Assembly: GCA_964523675.1 (NCBI GenBank)
Contig: CAZFZT010000125.1
Coordinates: 1-6,251 of the forward strand
Reading direction: 5' to 3'
Origin: CAZFZT01 sp964523675
GTDB taxonomy: Bacteria; Planctomycetota; Phycisphaerae; Phycisphaerales; SM1A02
DNA length: 6,251 nucleotides
Part shown: piece by piece, positions 1-6,216 of the stretch
How positions within the stretch are numbered: position 1 is the first letter of the stretch
Layout of the letters: each line of letters opens with the position of its first letter
Made by a program: the position numbers and the translations under genes
Notes under the pieces: model-generated
What the model was told of the DNA's origin: nothing
Seen by the model: the letters and a program-made list of their open reading frames with translations, nothing else
Databases searched by the model: none

Positions 1-1397
1 CGCACTCGACCGGCTATTCGATCATCGCCTATCAGACCGCGTACCTCAAGACGTACTTCCCGAATCAGTACATGGCTGCGCTGCTCACTTATGAAAGCGC
101 AGCCCGCAAGGTCGAGGATTGGGCGCCTTATCTCGAAGACTGCCGCAACACGCGCTTCATCGATCACAGCGAAGCCAGGCCACACATCGGCGTCGAGGTC
201 AAGCCGCCTGACATCAATCTTTCAGATGCATCTTTCACAGTCGTGTTTGACGATGACGAGCCGCGCGATGCGTTGCACGGCCATGTACGCTTCGGCCTTG
301 GCGCGATCAAGGGCGCGGGAAAGAACGCCGTCGCCGCGATCATTGAGGAACGCAGCAAGAACGGGCCGTTCACTTCGATCTTCGATTTCTGCGAGCGGAT
401 TCCATCACGTGTGGTGGGCAAGGCGGTCATTGAATCGCTCATCAAGTCCGGCGCGTTCGATTCAATCCATGGCGTCAAAGGCCGCGCTGCTGCAGTTGCA
501 GCCATTGACGATGCGATGAGCGCGGGGCAGTCCGCTGCGGAAGATCGCCGTAGCGGCCAGATGAACTTTTTCATGGGGGCAACAGATGCTGCGGAGAGCG
601 CGCCGAAAGTCGAGCGGCCACTGCCCAGCGCCACGCCTTGGGATGAGAAGACCACGCTTGCGCATGAGAAGGATGTGCTCGGCTTTCATGTCTCCGGCCA
701 CCCGCTCGATCGGCATGAACATGTCTTGCGCCAGTTCCGAACTCATACGATCGGCGAAGTGGCAAACCTGGCACACGATCATGTCGTCTGTCTCGGCGGC
801 ATGCTTTCGCGCATTCGCTATACAGTCGTCAAGCAGGGCAAATCAGCAGGGGCAAAGATGGCCATCATCGGACTGACCGACAAGACGAACGTCATTGAAG
901 GCGTGATCTTTGCCGACACCTTCGCCAAGCATGCGCACCTGCTGCATGATGATGCGATCCTCTTTATGATCGGCCGCATTGACCGTTCACGCGGCGAGCC
1001 GCAGATCAAGGTGGAGCAGGTGCTTCGACCTGACGACGCTCCACGCTTTCTCACGCGCGCGATCGAATTGCATTTTGCCGAGTCTCAGGAGCACCGCATG
1101 GAACACGTCATGTCAATGGCGGCAGGCATTCTGCAGCAAGCCGGCTCCGGCGGACTCGCCGGCGGCGGCAACCCTGCTGAGATCATCGTGCGCGTGCGAT
1201 CAAACGGCCACCTCGTTACGCTGCGGCCAGCCCGCATGCGAGCCGTCGCCGATGCCGACCTGATCAAGCGGCTGCGCGATGTCGTCGGCCAAGGCGCGGT
1301 CTGGATCATCCCCGCCTCACCACAGTTGCAGTCGCGCAACGGTCATGGCCGCCCGCAATGGCAGCGCCAAAACCAGTCAGAAATGGCGGGAGCGTGA
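1..1397 (+). CDS. dnaE: DNA polymerase III subunit alpha, C-terminal part (5' truncated by window edge)
   Basis: This is the replicative DNA polymerase catalytic subunit, which acts in the cytoplasm within the polymerase III holoenzyme. The reading frame is open from base 3, upstream of the first ATG at 72, and gives 464 visible residues; bacterial DnaE is usually about 1,050-1,200 residues, so the PHP and most of the polymerase domain lie outside the window. The opening HSTGYSIIAYQTAYLK matches the conserved HSxxYxxxxYQTxxLK block of the family. Next come PPDIN, a helix-hairpin-helix stretch (GLGAIKGAGKNAV, about bases 295-335), LIKSGAFD, and QMNFF at 558-572, which fits the internal clamp-binding motif Qxx(L/M)xF. 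LGFHVSGHPLD follows, then an OB-fold region (about 780-1040) and a C-terminal tau-binding-type region. The last residues are polar and Gln/Arg-rich with no recognisable motif. No frameshift is seen in the visible part. Identification rests on family motifs I recognise, not on a search. Confidence 0.96.
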   Translation, partial: HSTGYSIIAYQTAYLKTYFPNQYMAALLTYESAARKVEDWAPYLEDCRNTRFIDHSEARPHIGVEVKPPDINLSDASFTVVFDDDEPRDALHGHVRFGLGAIKGAGKNAVAAIIEERSKNGPFTSIFDFCERIPSRVVGKAVIESLIKSGAFDSIHGVKGRAAAVAAIDDAMSAGQSAAEDRRSGQMNFFMGATDAAESAPKVERPLPSATPWDEKTTLAHEKDVLGFHVSGHPLDRHEHVLRQFRTHTIGEVANLAHDHVVCLGGMLSRIRYTVVKQGKSAGAKMAIIGLTDKTNVIEGVIFADTFAKHAHLLHDDAILFMIGRIDRSRGEPQIKVEQVLRPDDAPRFLTRAIELHFAESQEHRMEHVMSMAAGILQQAGSGGLAGGGNPAEIIVRVRSNGHLVTLRPARMRAVADADLIKRLRDVVGQGAVWIIPASPQLQSRNGHGRPQWQRQNQSEMAGA

Positions 1398-1431
1398 TTC
1401 AGCAACATTCCCTCGGGTGCGACCGGCGATG

Positions 1432-1449
1432 CTCGCTGATATCAGCGAG
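1432..1449. repeat. Perfect 18-bp palindrome downstream of dnaE
   Basis: CTCGCTGAT is followed immediately by its exact reverse complement ATCAGCGAG, 35 bases after the dnaE stop and 51 bases before the next ATG. As RNA it could form a short hairpin (about 7 pairs around a 4-base loop), but no T-run follows, so it is not a standard intrinsic terminator. A dimeric regulator could also bind a site of this shape. Function is unproven. Confidence 0.5.
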
Positions 1450-1464
1450 TGTGTCAGGGTGCAG

Positions 1465-1492
1465 GGTACTTTTCCCTCATCGTACCTATGAT
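1465..1492 (+). promoter_or_regulatory. Possible -10 box with upstream dyad before the 95-residue membrane protein gene
   Basis: TATGAT at 1487-1492 matches a bacterial -10 box in five of six positions and ends eight bases before the ATG at 1501. No good -35 hexamer is seen 16-18 bases upstream (the sequence there is GGGTAC or GGTACT). The inverted repeat GGTAC (1465-1469) / GTACC (1482-1486), with 12 bases between the arms, occupies the usual -35 to -10 region and could be an operator. The gene has no visible Shine-Dalgarno site, so a leaderless message is possible. Weak evidence. Confidence 0.22.
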
Positions 1493-1500
1493 GGATTGCC

Positions 1501-1788
1501 ATGATCCGCATTACGCGCATCACAACCTTCCCCAATCGCGGCGCTGAGTCCGCTTCGCACGTCTGGCGGGCGGTGTCTTCGCAGCCGAATTGGATCAGCC
1601 GTATCGCGCTACTCGCGTTTTTTATCATCATCGGCCTGCCGATTGTGCTGCTGTTTGTTCTGGCAGTGCTGGTGTCGGTCGCGGTCTTCGCCGTCCTCGC
1701 CGGCGCCTATTCGCTTTACAACCTCGTGCGCGGTTCTCTGCCGCGCAGCGACGGCCGGGAGAATGTTGTCGTGCGACGAGTGGAGTGA
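1501..1788 (+). CDS. Small hypothetical membrane protein (95 aa)
   Basis: I do not recognise this protein. It starts with a basic, soluble N-terminus of about 32 residues (MIRITRITTFPNRG...). A long hydrophobic stretch follows at about residues 34-73 (IALLAFFIIIGLPIVLLFVL, then AVLVSVAVFAVLAGAYSLYN). That is long enough for two closely spaced membrane helices with a turn near Gly-Leu-Pro, or one long kinked helix. The short polar tail is rich in Arg and acidic residues. The ATG at 1501 is the furthest-upstream start in this frame that gives a sensible protein. There is no Shine-Dalgarno site before it; a TATGAT box lies eight bases upstream. It sits between dnaE and another small membrane protein, on the same strand, which suggests an envelope role but does not show one. 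The consistent hydrophobic profile and position favour a real gene. Confidence 0.7.
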   Translation: MIRITRITTFPNRGAESASHVWRAVSSQPNWISRIALLAFFIIIGLPIVLLFVLAVLVSVAVFAVLAGAYSLYNLVRGSLPRSDGRENVVVRRVE

Positions 1789-1807
1789 GTGATTCCGGAA
1801 TTCACCT

Positions 1808-1836
1808 CAATAGCCGCGTGGCGGCAGCCCGCGGTT
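1808..1836. repeat. Dispersed hairpin repeat, copy 1
   Basis: This 29-base element matches the one at 3453-3481 in 28 of 29 positions; the only change is C at 1825 against A at 3470. It folds as AGCCGCGTGGC (1812-1822), a four-base loop GGCA, and GCCCGCGGTT (1827-1836), giving ten pairs including one G-T wobble, with a single bulged T. It begins 20 bases after the stop of the 95-residue membrane protein gene. It resembles REP-type extragenic palindromes; no T-run follows, so its use as a terminator is uncertain. Its last two bases overlap a possible -35 box. Confidence 0.75.
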
Positions 1837-1862
1837 GAGCGATCCACTCGCTTCAGTATGAT
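1835..1862 (+). promoter_or_regulatory. Candidate promoter of the zinc-ribbon membrane protein gene
   Basis: TTGAGC (1835-1840) and TATGAT (1857-1862) are 16 bases apart, close to the housekeeping sigma factor pattern TTGACA-17-TATAAT. Transcription would begin about seven bases after the -10 box, which falls at the ATG at 1869. That predicts a leaderless message and fits the lack of a Shine-Dalgarno site. A small inverted repeat AGCGA/TCGCT (1838-1842, 1848-1852) lies within the promoter. The planctomycete consensus is not known to me well enough to be firm. Confidence 0.35.
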
Positions 1863-1868
1863 TCTCAC

Positions 1869-2318
1869 ATGGCATCGCTCCAGCCCATTCGGGACTGGTT
1901 CAAGTATGAACGGCTGCAGAGTTACCGCGCGCTGTCACATCTTCCTCGCGATGTTGCGCTCAAGCGCCTCAGTGCGGTGGAGAAATCAGTTCATCGGGAA
2001 AGGGCGCCACAACGCCGGTTTGTCGCGGTCGCGGCGGTTGTATTGCTGACTGGATCACTGATGTGCGCGCTTCTGCTTGACGCACGCAATCCGCTTCTCC
2101 ATCTGCCGATCTTCGCCACGAATGCACTCTCCATCTTCTGGGGCTTCAGCGATGGTCGAATCGTCAAGCGGCGACTGCGCGCCCTTGTCGAATATGAACG
2201 CGAATCTCGCTTGTCTGCCAGTTGCATCGAATGCGGCTACGACATGCGCGGCTCGCCATCAAGCACGTGCCCTGAGTGCGGGTTTGATTCTCTGGCGAAG
2301 CCGGACGGCTATGAATGA
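1869..2318 (+). CDS. Membrane protein with C-terminal zinc ribbon (149 aa)
   Basis: The function is unknown. The protein begins with a soluble, basic, probably helical segment of about 49 residues. Two likely membrane helices follow, at about 50-70 (RFVAVAAVVLLTGSLMCALLL without its first residue) and 75-93 (PLLHLPIFATNALSIFWGF). A basic and acidic linker leads to a compact four-cysteine motif: C119-IE-C122-GYDMRG...C134-PE-C137-G. This CxxC-x11-CxxC ribbon, with GYDxRG after the first pair, is a common module of uncharacterised planctomycete membrane proteins, and it probably binds one zinc ion. With two helices, the N-terminus and the ribbon should lie on the same side, probably the cytoplasm given the positive charges (inference). 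The ATG at 1869 has no Shine-Dalgarno site, and a promoter-like pair ends six bases before it. The gene ends 48 bases before the lgt start. Confidence 0.85.
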   Translation: MASLQPIRDWFKYERLQSYRALSHLPRDVALKRLSAVEKSVHRERAPQRRFVAVAAVVLLTGSLMCALLLDARNPLLHLPIFATNALSIFWGFSDGRIVKRRLRALVEYERESRLSASCIECGYDMRGSPSSTCPECGFDSLAKPDGYE

Positions 2319-2366
2319 CGCCGCCGCCCAAAGCTGCGAGTGGAGTGAGCGGCTACGCTATTGGCG

Positions 2367-3458
2367 ATGACGACGCTCCTCGCGGAGGCCTACTTCCACA
2401 CGATCGATCCGTTTGCGATCCAGTTCACCGAGAGCTTCGGCGTGCGGTGGTACGGCCTTGCGTATATGGCCGGCTTTTTGATCGCCTGGCTTCTCTACCT
2501 CTGGTTCGCCAGAACCGGACGCTCGACGCTGGAGCCGAAGTACGTTCCAGATCTGATGTTCTATGGCATCGTGGGCGTGCTGCTGGGCGGACGGTTGGGC
2601 TATGTCTTCTTCTACGATCCGTCGCTGCTCACAGAGTTTTCGACTGACCTCCCGTTCTGGAGTGTACTTGCGATTCATCGTGGCGGTATGGCCAGCCACG
2701 GCGGCATGATCGGCGTGCTCGTTGCGCTCCTTCTGTTTGCGCGGCGTCAGGGGATATCGCCATTGCATCTGCTTGATATCGCCGCCCTCGCGGCGCCGCC
2801 GGGCCTGTTCCTCGGCCGATGCGCGAACTTCATCAGCGGTGAACTCATCGGGCGTCCCGTTGCCGATCAACAGAACCCGCCCTGGTGGAGTATGAAGTTC
2901 CCGCAGGAGATGCGGCAATGGAGCGCGGAGCAACTCGCGCAGGTGCGCGGGATTGTCGACTACACAGGCCTAACACCACGCGAATGGGATAATGCCATCG
3001 AGCAGATCATCACGCAGCAGCGACCGCCACAAGCAAGCTTCGATCTGGTGAACGGGACGGTTGAGCGCCTGATCGAACTCACACAATCGGGCAATGAGAC
3101 CGTGATCGAGCATCTGCGTCCGCTCCTGACGGCGGTGTATCCCTCGCAACTGGTTCAGGCGACGACGGATGGGCCGATTCTCTTTGCGGTCATTGCGCTG
3201 GTGTGGCTCCGGCCGCGGAGGCCCGGCGTGATCGGCGGCACATTCCTGATTGCCTATGGCATTCTCCGCATCATCTCCGAGTTTTTCCGCGAACCTGATG
3301 CGGCGCTGTGGTTCGGCTTGACGCGCGGTCAGTCGCTGAGCACGTTGATGGTGATCGCAGGCATCGCGCTGGTGTGGTGGGCATCGCAGCGAAGCGCGCA
3401 GCCGCTGGGGGGATTGCTCACGAGACCCGAACGTGCCGCGCCCTCGCCAAACCAATAG
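2367..3458 (+). CDS. lgt: Prolipoprotein diacylglyceryl transferase, with enlarged loop
   Basis: Lgt is an inner-membrane enzyme that moves a diacylglyceryl group from phosphatidylglycerol to the lipobox cysteine of prolipoproteins, the first step of lipoprotein maturation. From the ATG at 2367 it has 363 residues; E. coli Lgt has 291. Family blocks run in order: YGLAYMAGF (29-37), GGRLGYVFFYDP (74-85), SHGGMIGV (110-117, with the conserved His111), the signature GRCANFISGELIGRP (150-164), YPSQL (258-262) and RIISEFFREPD (301-311). Several hydrophobic helices fit the multi-pass fold. The signature has Ser where the family usually has Asn after NF. About 90 residues lie between the signature and YPSQL, roughly 40 more than in E. 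coli. An in-frame TTG at 2361 would add two residues; I prefer the ATG because Lgt proteins normally begin close to this point and TACGCT lies seven bases upstream. There is no clear Shine-Dalgarno site. The TAG stop (3456-3458) lies inside a hairpin repeat. Confidence 0.96.
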   Translation: MTTLLAEAYFHTIDPFAIQFTESFGVRWYGLAYMAGFLIAWLLYLWFARTGRSTLEPKYVPDLMFYGIVGVLLGGRLGYVFFYDPSLLTEFSTDLPFWSVLAIHRGGMASHGGMIGVLVALLLFARRQGISPLHLLDIAALAAPPGLFLGRCANFISGELIGRPVADQQNPPWWSMKFPQEMRQWSAEQLAQVRGIVDYTGLTPREWDNAIEQIITQQRPPQASFDLVNGTVERLIELTQSGNETVIEHLRPLLTAVYPSQLVQATTDGPILFAVIALVWLRPRRPGVIGGTFLIAYGILRIISEFFREPDAALWFGLTRGQSLSTLMVIAGIALVWWASQRSAQPLGGLLTRPERAAPSPNQ

Positions 3459-3481
3459 CCGCGTGGCGGAAGCCCGCGGTT
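3453..3481. repeat. Dispersed hairpin repeat, copy 2; possible bidirectional terminator
   Basis: This is the second copy of the element at 1808-1836 (28 of 29 bases identical). The stem is AGCCGCGTGGC (3457-3467) with GCCCGCGGTT (3472-3481): ten pairs including a wobble, one bulged T, and loop GGAA, which has the stable GNRA form on the + strand. It contains the lgt stop codon at 3456-3458. It lies between convergent genes, 27 bases beyond the stop of the - strand HAF-repeat gene. The position suits a shared terminator or transcript-end stabiliser, but no T-run is present on either side. Confidence 0.75.
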
Positions 3482-3508
3482 CACCCGATCACAATGCGCC
3501 GCGCGACT

Positions 3509-4768
3509 TCATCCCCAGTTGGCGAGAAGGATAAGCAAGTCGGGTATGCCGATGGAGCCGTTCTCGTCGATGTCGCATCGCGCGGTCTGAAGGTCATCTG
3601 TCGGCGATCGCCCCCAGTGTTCGAGCAGAAGAAGAAGATCGGCGACGTTGACAGCGCCATCGCAATTCAGGTCGCCGAGCGGGCCGTAGACCGGCGTGAG
3701 CTTTAATGCGGTGAGCGTTGTCACCCCAAATATAACACCGTTGTTCGTGATAGTGTGCGCACGGCGAATCGGTGGCTTGGGCGGGGTAAAGTCGTTGAGG
3801 TCGACAAGGAGGCCCTTACGCCAAAGGAACGGCCGAAAGTGATCGAAGCCGGGAGGAGCATGCATTGAGTAGCCCACGATGTCATCGTGGTCATTGATGT
3901 CCTGAGCGACCAAGGCCTTGTAATCAGGAAGCACACCCAGCATAGTCATCTTACGATCTCGCCATAGAAAGGAACGAAGGTACGGATTCGTCTCTCCCGG
4001 TGGAACGAGCGCGCCGACGCCCGCAACGTGGCCGAGATTGTTTATGGCGACACCCTGGCTCGTCGTGCCACCAGTGATCGGTGGAAGTACGACTAGTCCT
4101 CTTTCGCTCCATATGAATCCGATGCCTGTAATCAACGCCCCGATAACTCCGGTAATCTGACCGTTGTTGTTAACGTCATAAGCACGGCCCTCGGTAACTG
4201 TCTCGATCGATCCATTGCTCCAGTAACACGCATAATCCGGGGGATCGCCGGTGACATAATTGCCCGTGTAGCCGATGACGATGGACTTGTCGTTCATTCC
4301 CTCCACAAACGACGCGGTCGCGTTCTCAATCATTGGGAGAATCGTGTACGCTTCATTGTCATAGAGAAATGATCGGTCGTTCGGCATGAACGCAATGCCG
4401 GCCAGTTGACCGAACGGCTCACCATTGGCAGCGGTGTTCGTCATCGTGTCGTTGATCGCAAGCGCCGCGGCGGCAAACGCGCCGGGGGGGAGGCCGAGCA
4501 CTGTTCCCGTTGGCCCGCCGACGCCAATCCATGGAAAACTGGGGCCGAAGCCGCAACCCCAACTCCCGGCCGGTTGGCCCGCTTCGTTCATTGCCTTGCC
4601 GCCAATGCCGCTCATCCCGTCGGGGCAGGTTGGCCCATTGAGCACTTCGACCTTGTATGAACACGGCCATTGCCCCCGTGCCGTGGAGAGAACCGCCACG
4701 CACAGGCCGAGCGCGAGCGCCCGGCCTGTGTGCGGATGAACTCGAAGGAACGGCGATTGCCGCATCAT
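3509..4768 (-). CDS. Secreted HAF-repeat protein with dockerin-like C-terminus (419 aa)
   Basis: Residues 17-30 (ALALGLCVAVLSTA) after a basic start form a signal peptide, probably cleaved near residue 33, so the protein is exported. The body is built of repeats of the HAF extracellular type. Phrases like SFLWRDRKMTMLGVL (266-280), RPFLWRKGLLVDLN (312-325) and GFIWSERGLVVL (217-228) alternate with INxxGxxxG units: AMNEAGQPAGSW (59-70), GMNDKSIVIGY (157-167), DVNNNGQITGV (198-208), AINNLGHVAGV (241-251), DINDHDDIVGY (290-300) and TITNNGVIFGV (339-349). This suggests a beta-propeller-like fold (inference). Two calcium-binding dockerin-like repeats close it: DLNCDGAVNVADL (366-378) and DIDENGSIGIPDL (399-411), each followed by a hydrophobic run ending in NWG or HWG. 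The ATG at 4768 overlaps the upstream stop as ATGA; a second ATG at 4765 is also possible. The role is unknown; surface display or secretion is likely. Confidence 0.9.
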   Translation of the reverse strand: MMRQSPFLRVHPHTGRALALGLCVAVLSTARGQWPCSYKVEVLNGPTCPDGMSGIGGKAMNEAGQPAGSWGCGFGPSFPWIGVGGPTGTVLGLPPGAFAAAALAINDTMTNTAANGEPFGQLAGIAFMPNDRSFLYDNEAYTILPMIENATASFVEGMNDKSIVIGYTGNYVTGDPPDYACYWSNGSIETVTEGRAYDVNNNGQITGVIGALITGIGFIWSERGLVVLPPITGGTTSQGVAINNLGHVAGVGALVPPGETNPYLRSFLWRDRKMTMLGVLPDYKALVAQDINDHDDIVGYSMHAPPGFDHFRPFLWRKGLLVDLNDFTPPKPPIRRAHTITNNGVIFGVTTLTALKLTPVYGPLGDLNCDGAVNVADLLLLLEHWGRSPTDDLQTARCDIDENGSIGIPDLLILLANWG

Positions 4769-6177
4769 TCCTCCTCCATCAGTTCAAGGAGAATCACAAC
4801 GTCATCTTCATCAACCTTACCGTCAAGGTTGAAATCGCCGAGGCACTCACCTTCGCAATTGTAGTTGGACAGCAGAACCTCCATGTCCTCCATGCCGACC
4901 GAGGCGGTGCCGGCAAGGTCGCCTTCGGGCATGTATTCGTAAGGTCCCATGTCCACAATGCCGTTGATGACCCGCTTGCCCAAATCCATCTCCGGCGTCG
5001 GACGGTTCGGATCATGAGTGGCAAGATCGACGATGTTGTAGTTATCGCCGGGCACAGCAGCGTTTCGCCCTGCATTTATTGCCGGCGAGTGGTTCTGAAG
5101 ACGAAGGTCGGCAGTGGATTCGCTGACAAACAGCGGATCGTCATCGATGTTGCCTTGTCCACCGAAGTTGCCGGTAAGGTCCTCGACAATCGTGTAATCA
5201 ACCGTCACTGTACTGCCGGTGAAGACAAATATCTGAGCGTCCTCACCGCCGATATCGCCGCTCGTTCCGTGCCGGTTCTTCCAGAAGATAGAATTGATGA
5301 TCGTCGCATCCGAGTTGTTTCCTACGTGAATGCCGCCGCCACCGTTGCTGCCCGGGTCCGGGTCATAAAGAAGGGTATTGCGGAAGAAGGTGCTGTTCGC
5401 GAATGTGCTCGTGCTGCTTGACATCCACACCGCCCCAGCGCCACAACATGTATTGCTCACGTTGTCAGCAAACAGACAGTTGGTAAACGTGCCATCAGAA
5501 AAGTCCAAATCGACCCCAGCCGCCTTGTAACCTCCATTGTTGCCGACGAATTGACAGTTGATAAACTCGGGGCCGAGGTTTGCTCCTTCCTCATCGAAGT
5601 TGCCATGCGCGGTCACCCCGGTCGTGTTTTCAATAAAACGGCACCGAATGAAGACTGGAGCGGAGTAGAACAGCCATGCCCCCAGATTCGCATCTCGAAT
5701 CGTGAATCCATTCACCGTCGTGTTTTGACCAGTGAATCCCCGGAAGCCACCGCCGATGTCCAAAGCCGTGAGAACAACGCCTGAACTTGTAAGAATCGTC
5801 TCGTTGACGAACTGATCGTTGATGATCTGGCGATCGGCAAGCGATGTCTCACTGCCAGCGAATCCTCCGTAGAGCCGCACCTCTTCGCGAAGGGTGAAGG
5901 CAATTCCGACATCCGGCACCGGGCTCACCTCCGTCGGCACGTAGGTTCCCGCCGCAACCCAGATTTCGTCGCCCTCAACAAGGAAGAGATTGTCGAGCGC
6001 ATCGTGCAAATCATCGAAAGCGGTACCCCACGATTGACCATTGCCATTCGGACTCGCATTGATGTCCACGTACCACCGTGCCGCCATCGCGCCCTGCGCT
6101 GCGAAGAAGCAAACGATGAGCGCAAGACACATCGCCACGCCGCCGCCATGACGACTTGTGCTGAAATTTCCATGCAT
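4765..6177 (-). CDS. Secreted right-handed beta-helix protein, choice-of-anchor Q type, with dockerin-like tail (470 aa)
   Basis: A signal peptide is clear: a basic start, hydrophobic residues 14-32, and AMA before a likely cleavage at 32/33. The mature start WYVDINASPNGNGQSWGTAF, then LHDALD and GDEIWVAAGTYVP (69-81), is typical of secreted planctomycete and Bacteroidetes beta-helix proteins. Residues of about 95-330 show beta-helix rungs such as VNGFTIRDA, PVFIRCRFIENT, PEFINCQFVGN, TFTNCLFADN, TFANSTFFRN and TIINSIFWKN. Residues 340-415, with DPLF, LRLQNHSPAINAG and GIVDMGPYEY, match the choice-of-anchor Q region. The end has one degenerate repeat (419-439) and one good calcium-binding repeat, DFNLDGKVDEDDV (448-460). 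No catalytic residues are evident, so an adhesin, a scaffold or a polysaccharide-binding role is as likely as a lyase. The ATG at 6177 has AAGGAG seven bases upstream. This is the first gene of a coupled pair. Confidence 0.92.
   Translation of the reverse strand: MHGNFSTSRHGGGVAMCLALIVCFFAAQGAMAARWYVDINASPNGNGQSWGTAFDDLHDALDNLFLVEGDEIWVAAGTYVPTEVSPVPDVGIAFTLREEVRLYGGFAGSETSLADRQIINDQFVNETILTSSGVVLTALDIGGGFRGFTGQNTTVNGFTIRDANLGAWLFYSAPVFIRCRFIENTTGVTAHGNFDEEGANLGPEFINCQFVGNNGGYKAAGVDLDFSDGTFTNCLFADNVSNTCCGAGAVWMSSSTSTFANSTFFRNTLLYDPDPGSNGGGGIHVGNNSDATIINSIFWKNRHGTSGDIGGEDAQIFVFTGSTVTVDYTIVEDLTGNFGGQGNIDDDPLFVSESTADLRLQNHSPAINAGRNAAVPGDNYNIVDLATHDPNRPTPEMDLGKRVINGIVDMGPYEYMPEGDLAGTASVGMEDMEVLLSNYNCEGECLGDFNLDGKVDEDDVVILLELMEEE
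4770..4777 (-). promoter_or_regulatory. Ribosome binding site of the HAF-repeat gene, inside the upstream gene
   Basis: GGAGGAGG on the - strand is a strong Shine-Dalgarno sequence. It lies within the last codons of the beta-helix gene, where it encodes Glu-Glu. Its inner part GGAGG (4777-4773) is four bases from the ATG at 4768 and seven from the ATG at 4765. With the ATGA overlap it indicates coupled translation of the two genes, and it leaves both ATGs open as the true start. Confidence 0.8.
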
Positions 6178-6184
6178 CGGAAGT

Positions 6185-6190
6185 CTCCTT
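6185..6190 (-). promoter_or_regulatory. Ribosome binding site of the beta-helix gene
   Basis: AAGGAG on the - strand lies seven bases before the ATG at 6177, an ideal Shine-Dalgarno spacing, and fixes that start. Only about 26 bases of credible sequence remain upstream before the homopolymer tract, so the promoter cannot be seen. Confidence 0.8.
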
Positions 6191-6216
6191 GTCGCCCTTG
6201 TTTGTGAAATCGAGGT

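Noticed and set aside
1590..1838. 82-residue open frame overlapping the 95-residue membrane protein gene and running into the hairpin repeat
   Set aside because: Its translation is Arg/Ala-rich with no membrane or domain pattern, while the overlapping frame gives a coherent membrane protein.
1777..2349. 13-bp exact repeat CGAGTGGAGTGAG at 1777-1789 and 2337-2349
   Set aside because: A 13-base match is likely enough by chance in 6 kb; it overlaps the end of one coding region and has no structure.
2358..2933. 191-residue open frame on the - strand
   Set aside because: It lies fully opposite lgt, whose family motifs are unmistakable; its translation is low-complexity and Arg/Glu/His-rich, as expected of a shadow frame.
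4657..5421. 254-residue open frame on the + strand
   Set aside because: It is antisense to the beta-helix and HAF-repeat genes, has no recognisable domain or signal, and is explained by the GC-rich codon pattern of the opposite strand.
4765..6177. Pectate lyase or other polysaccharide lyase assignment for the beta-helix protein
   Set aside because: The fold is shared, but no catalytic lyase motif is visible, and the choice-of-anchor Q context is found in proteins without shown enzyme activity.
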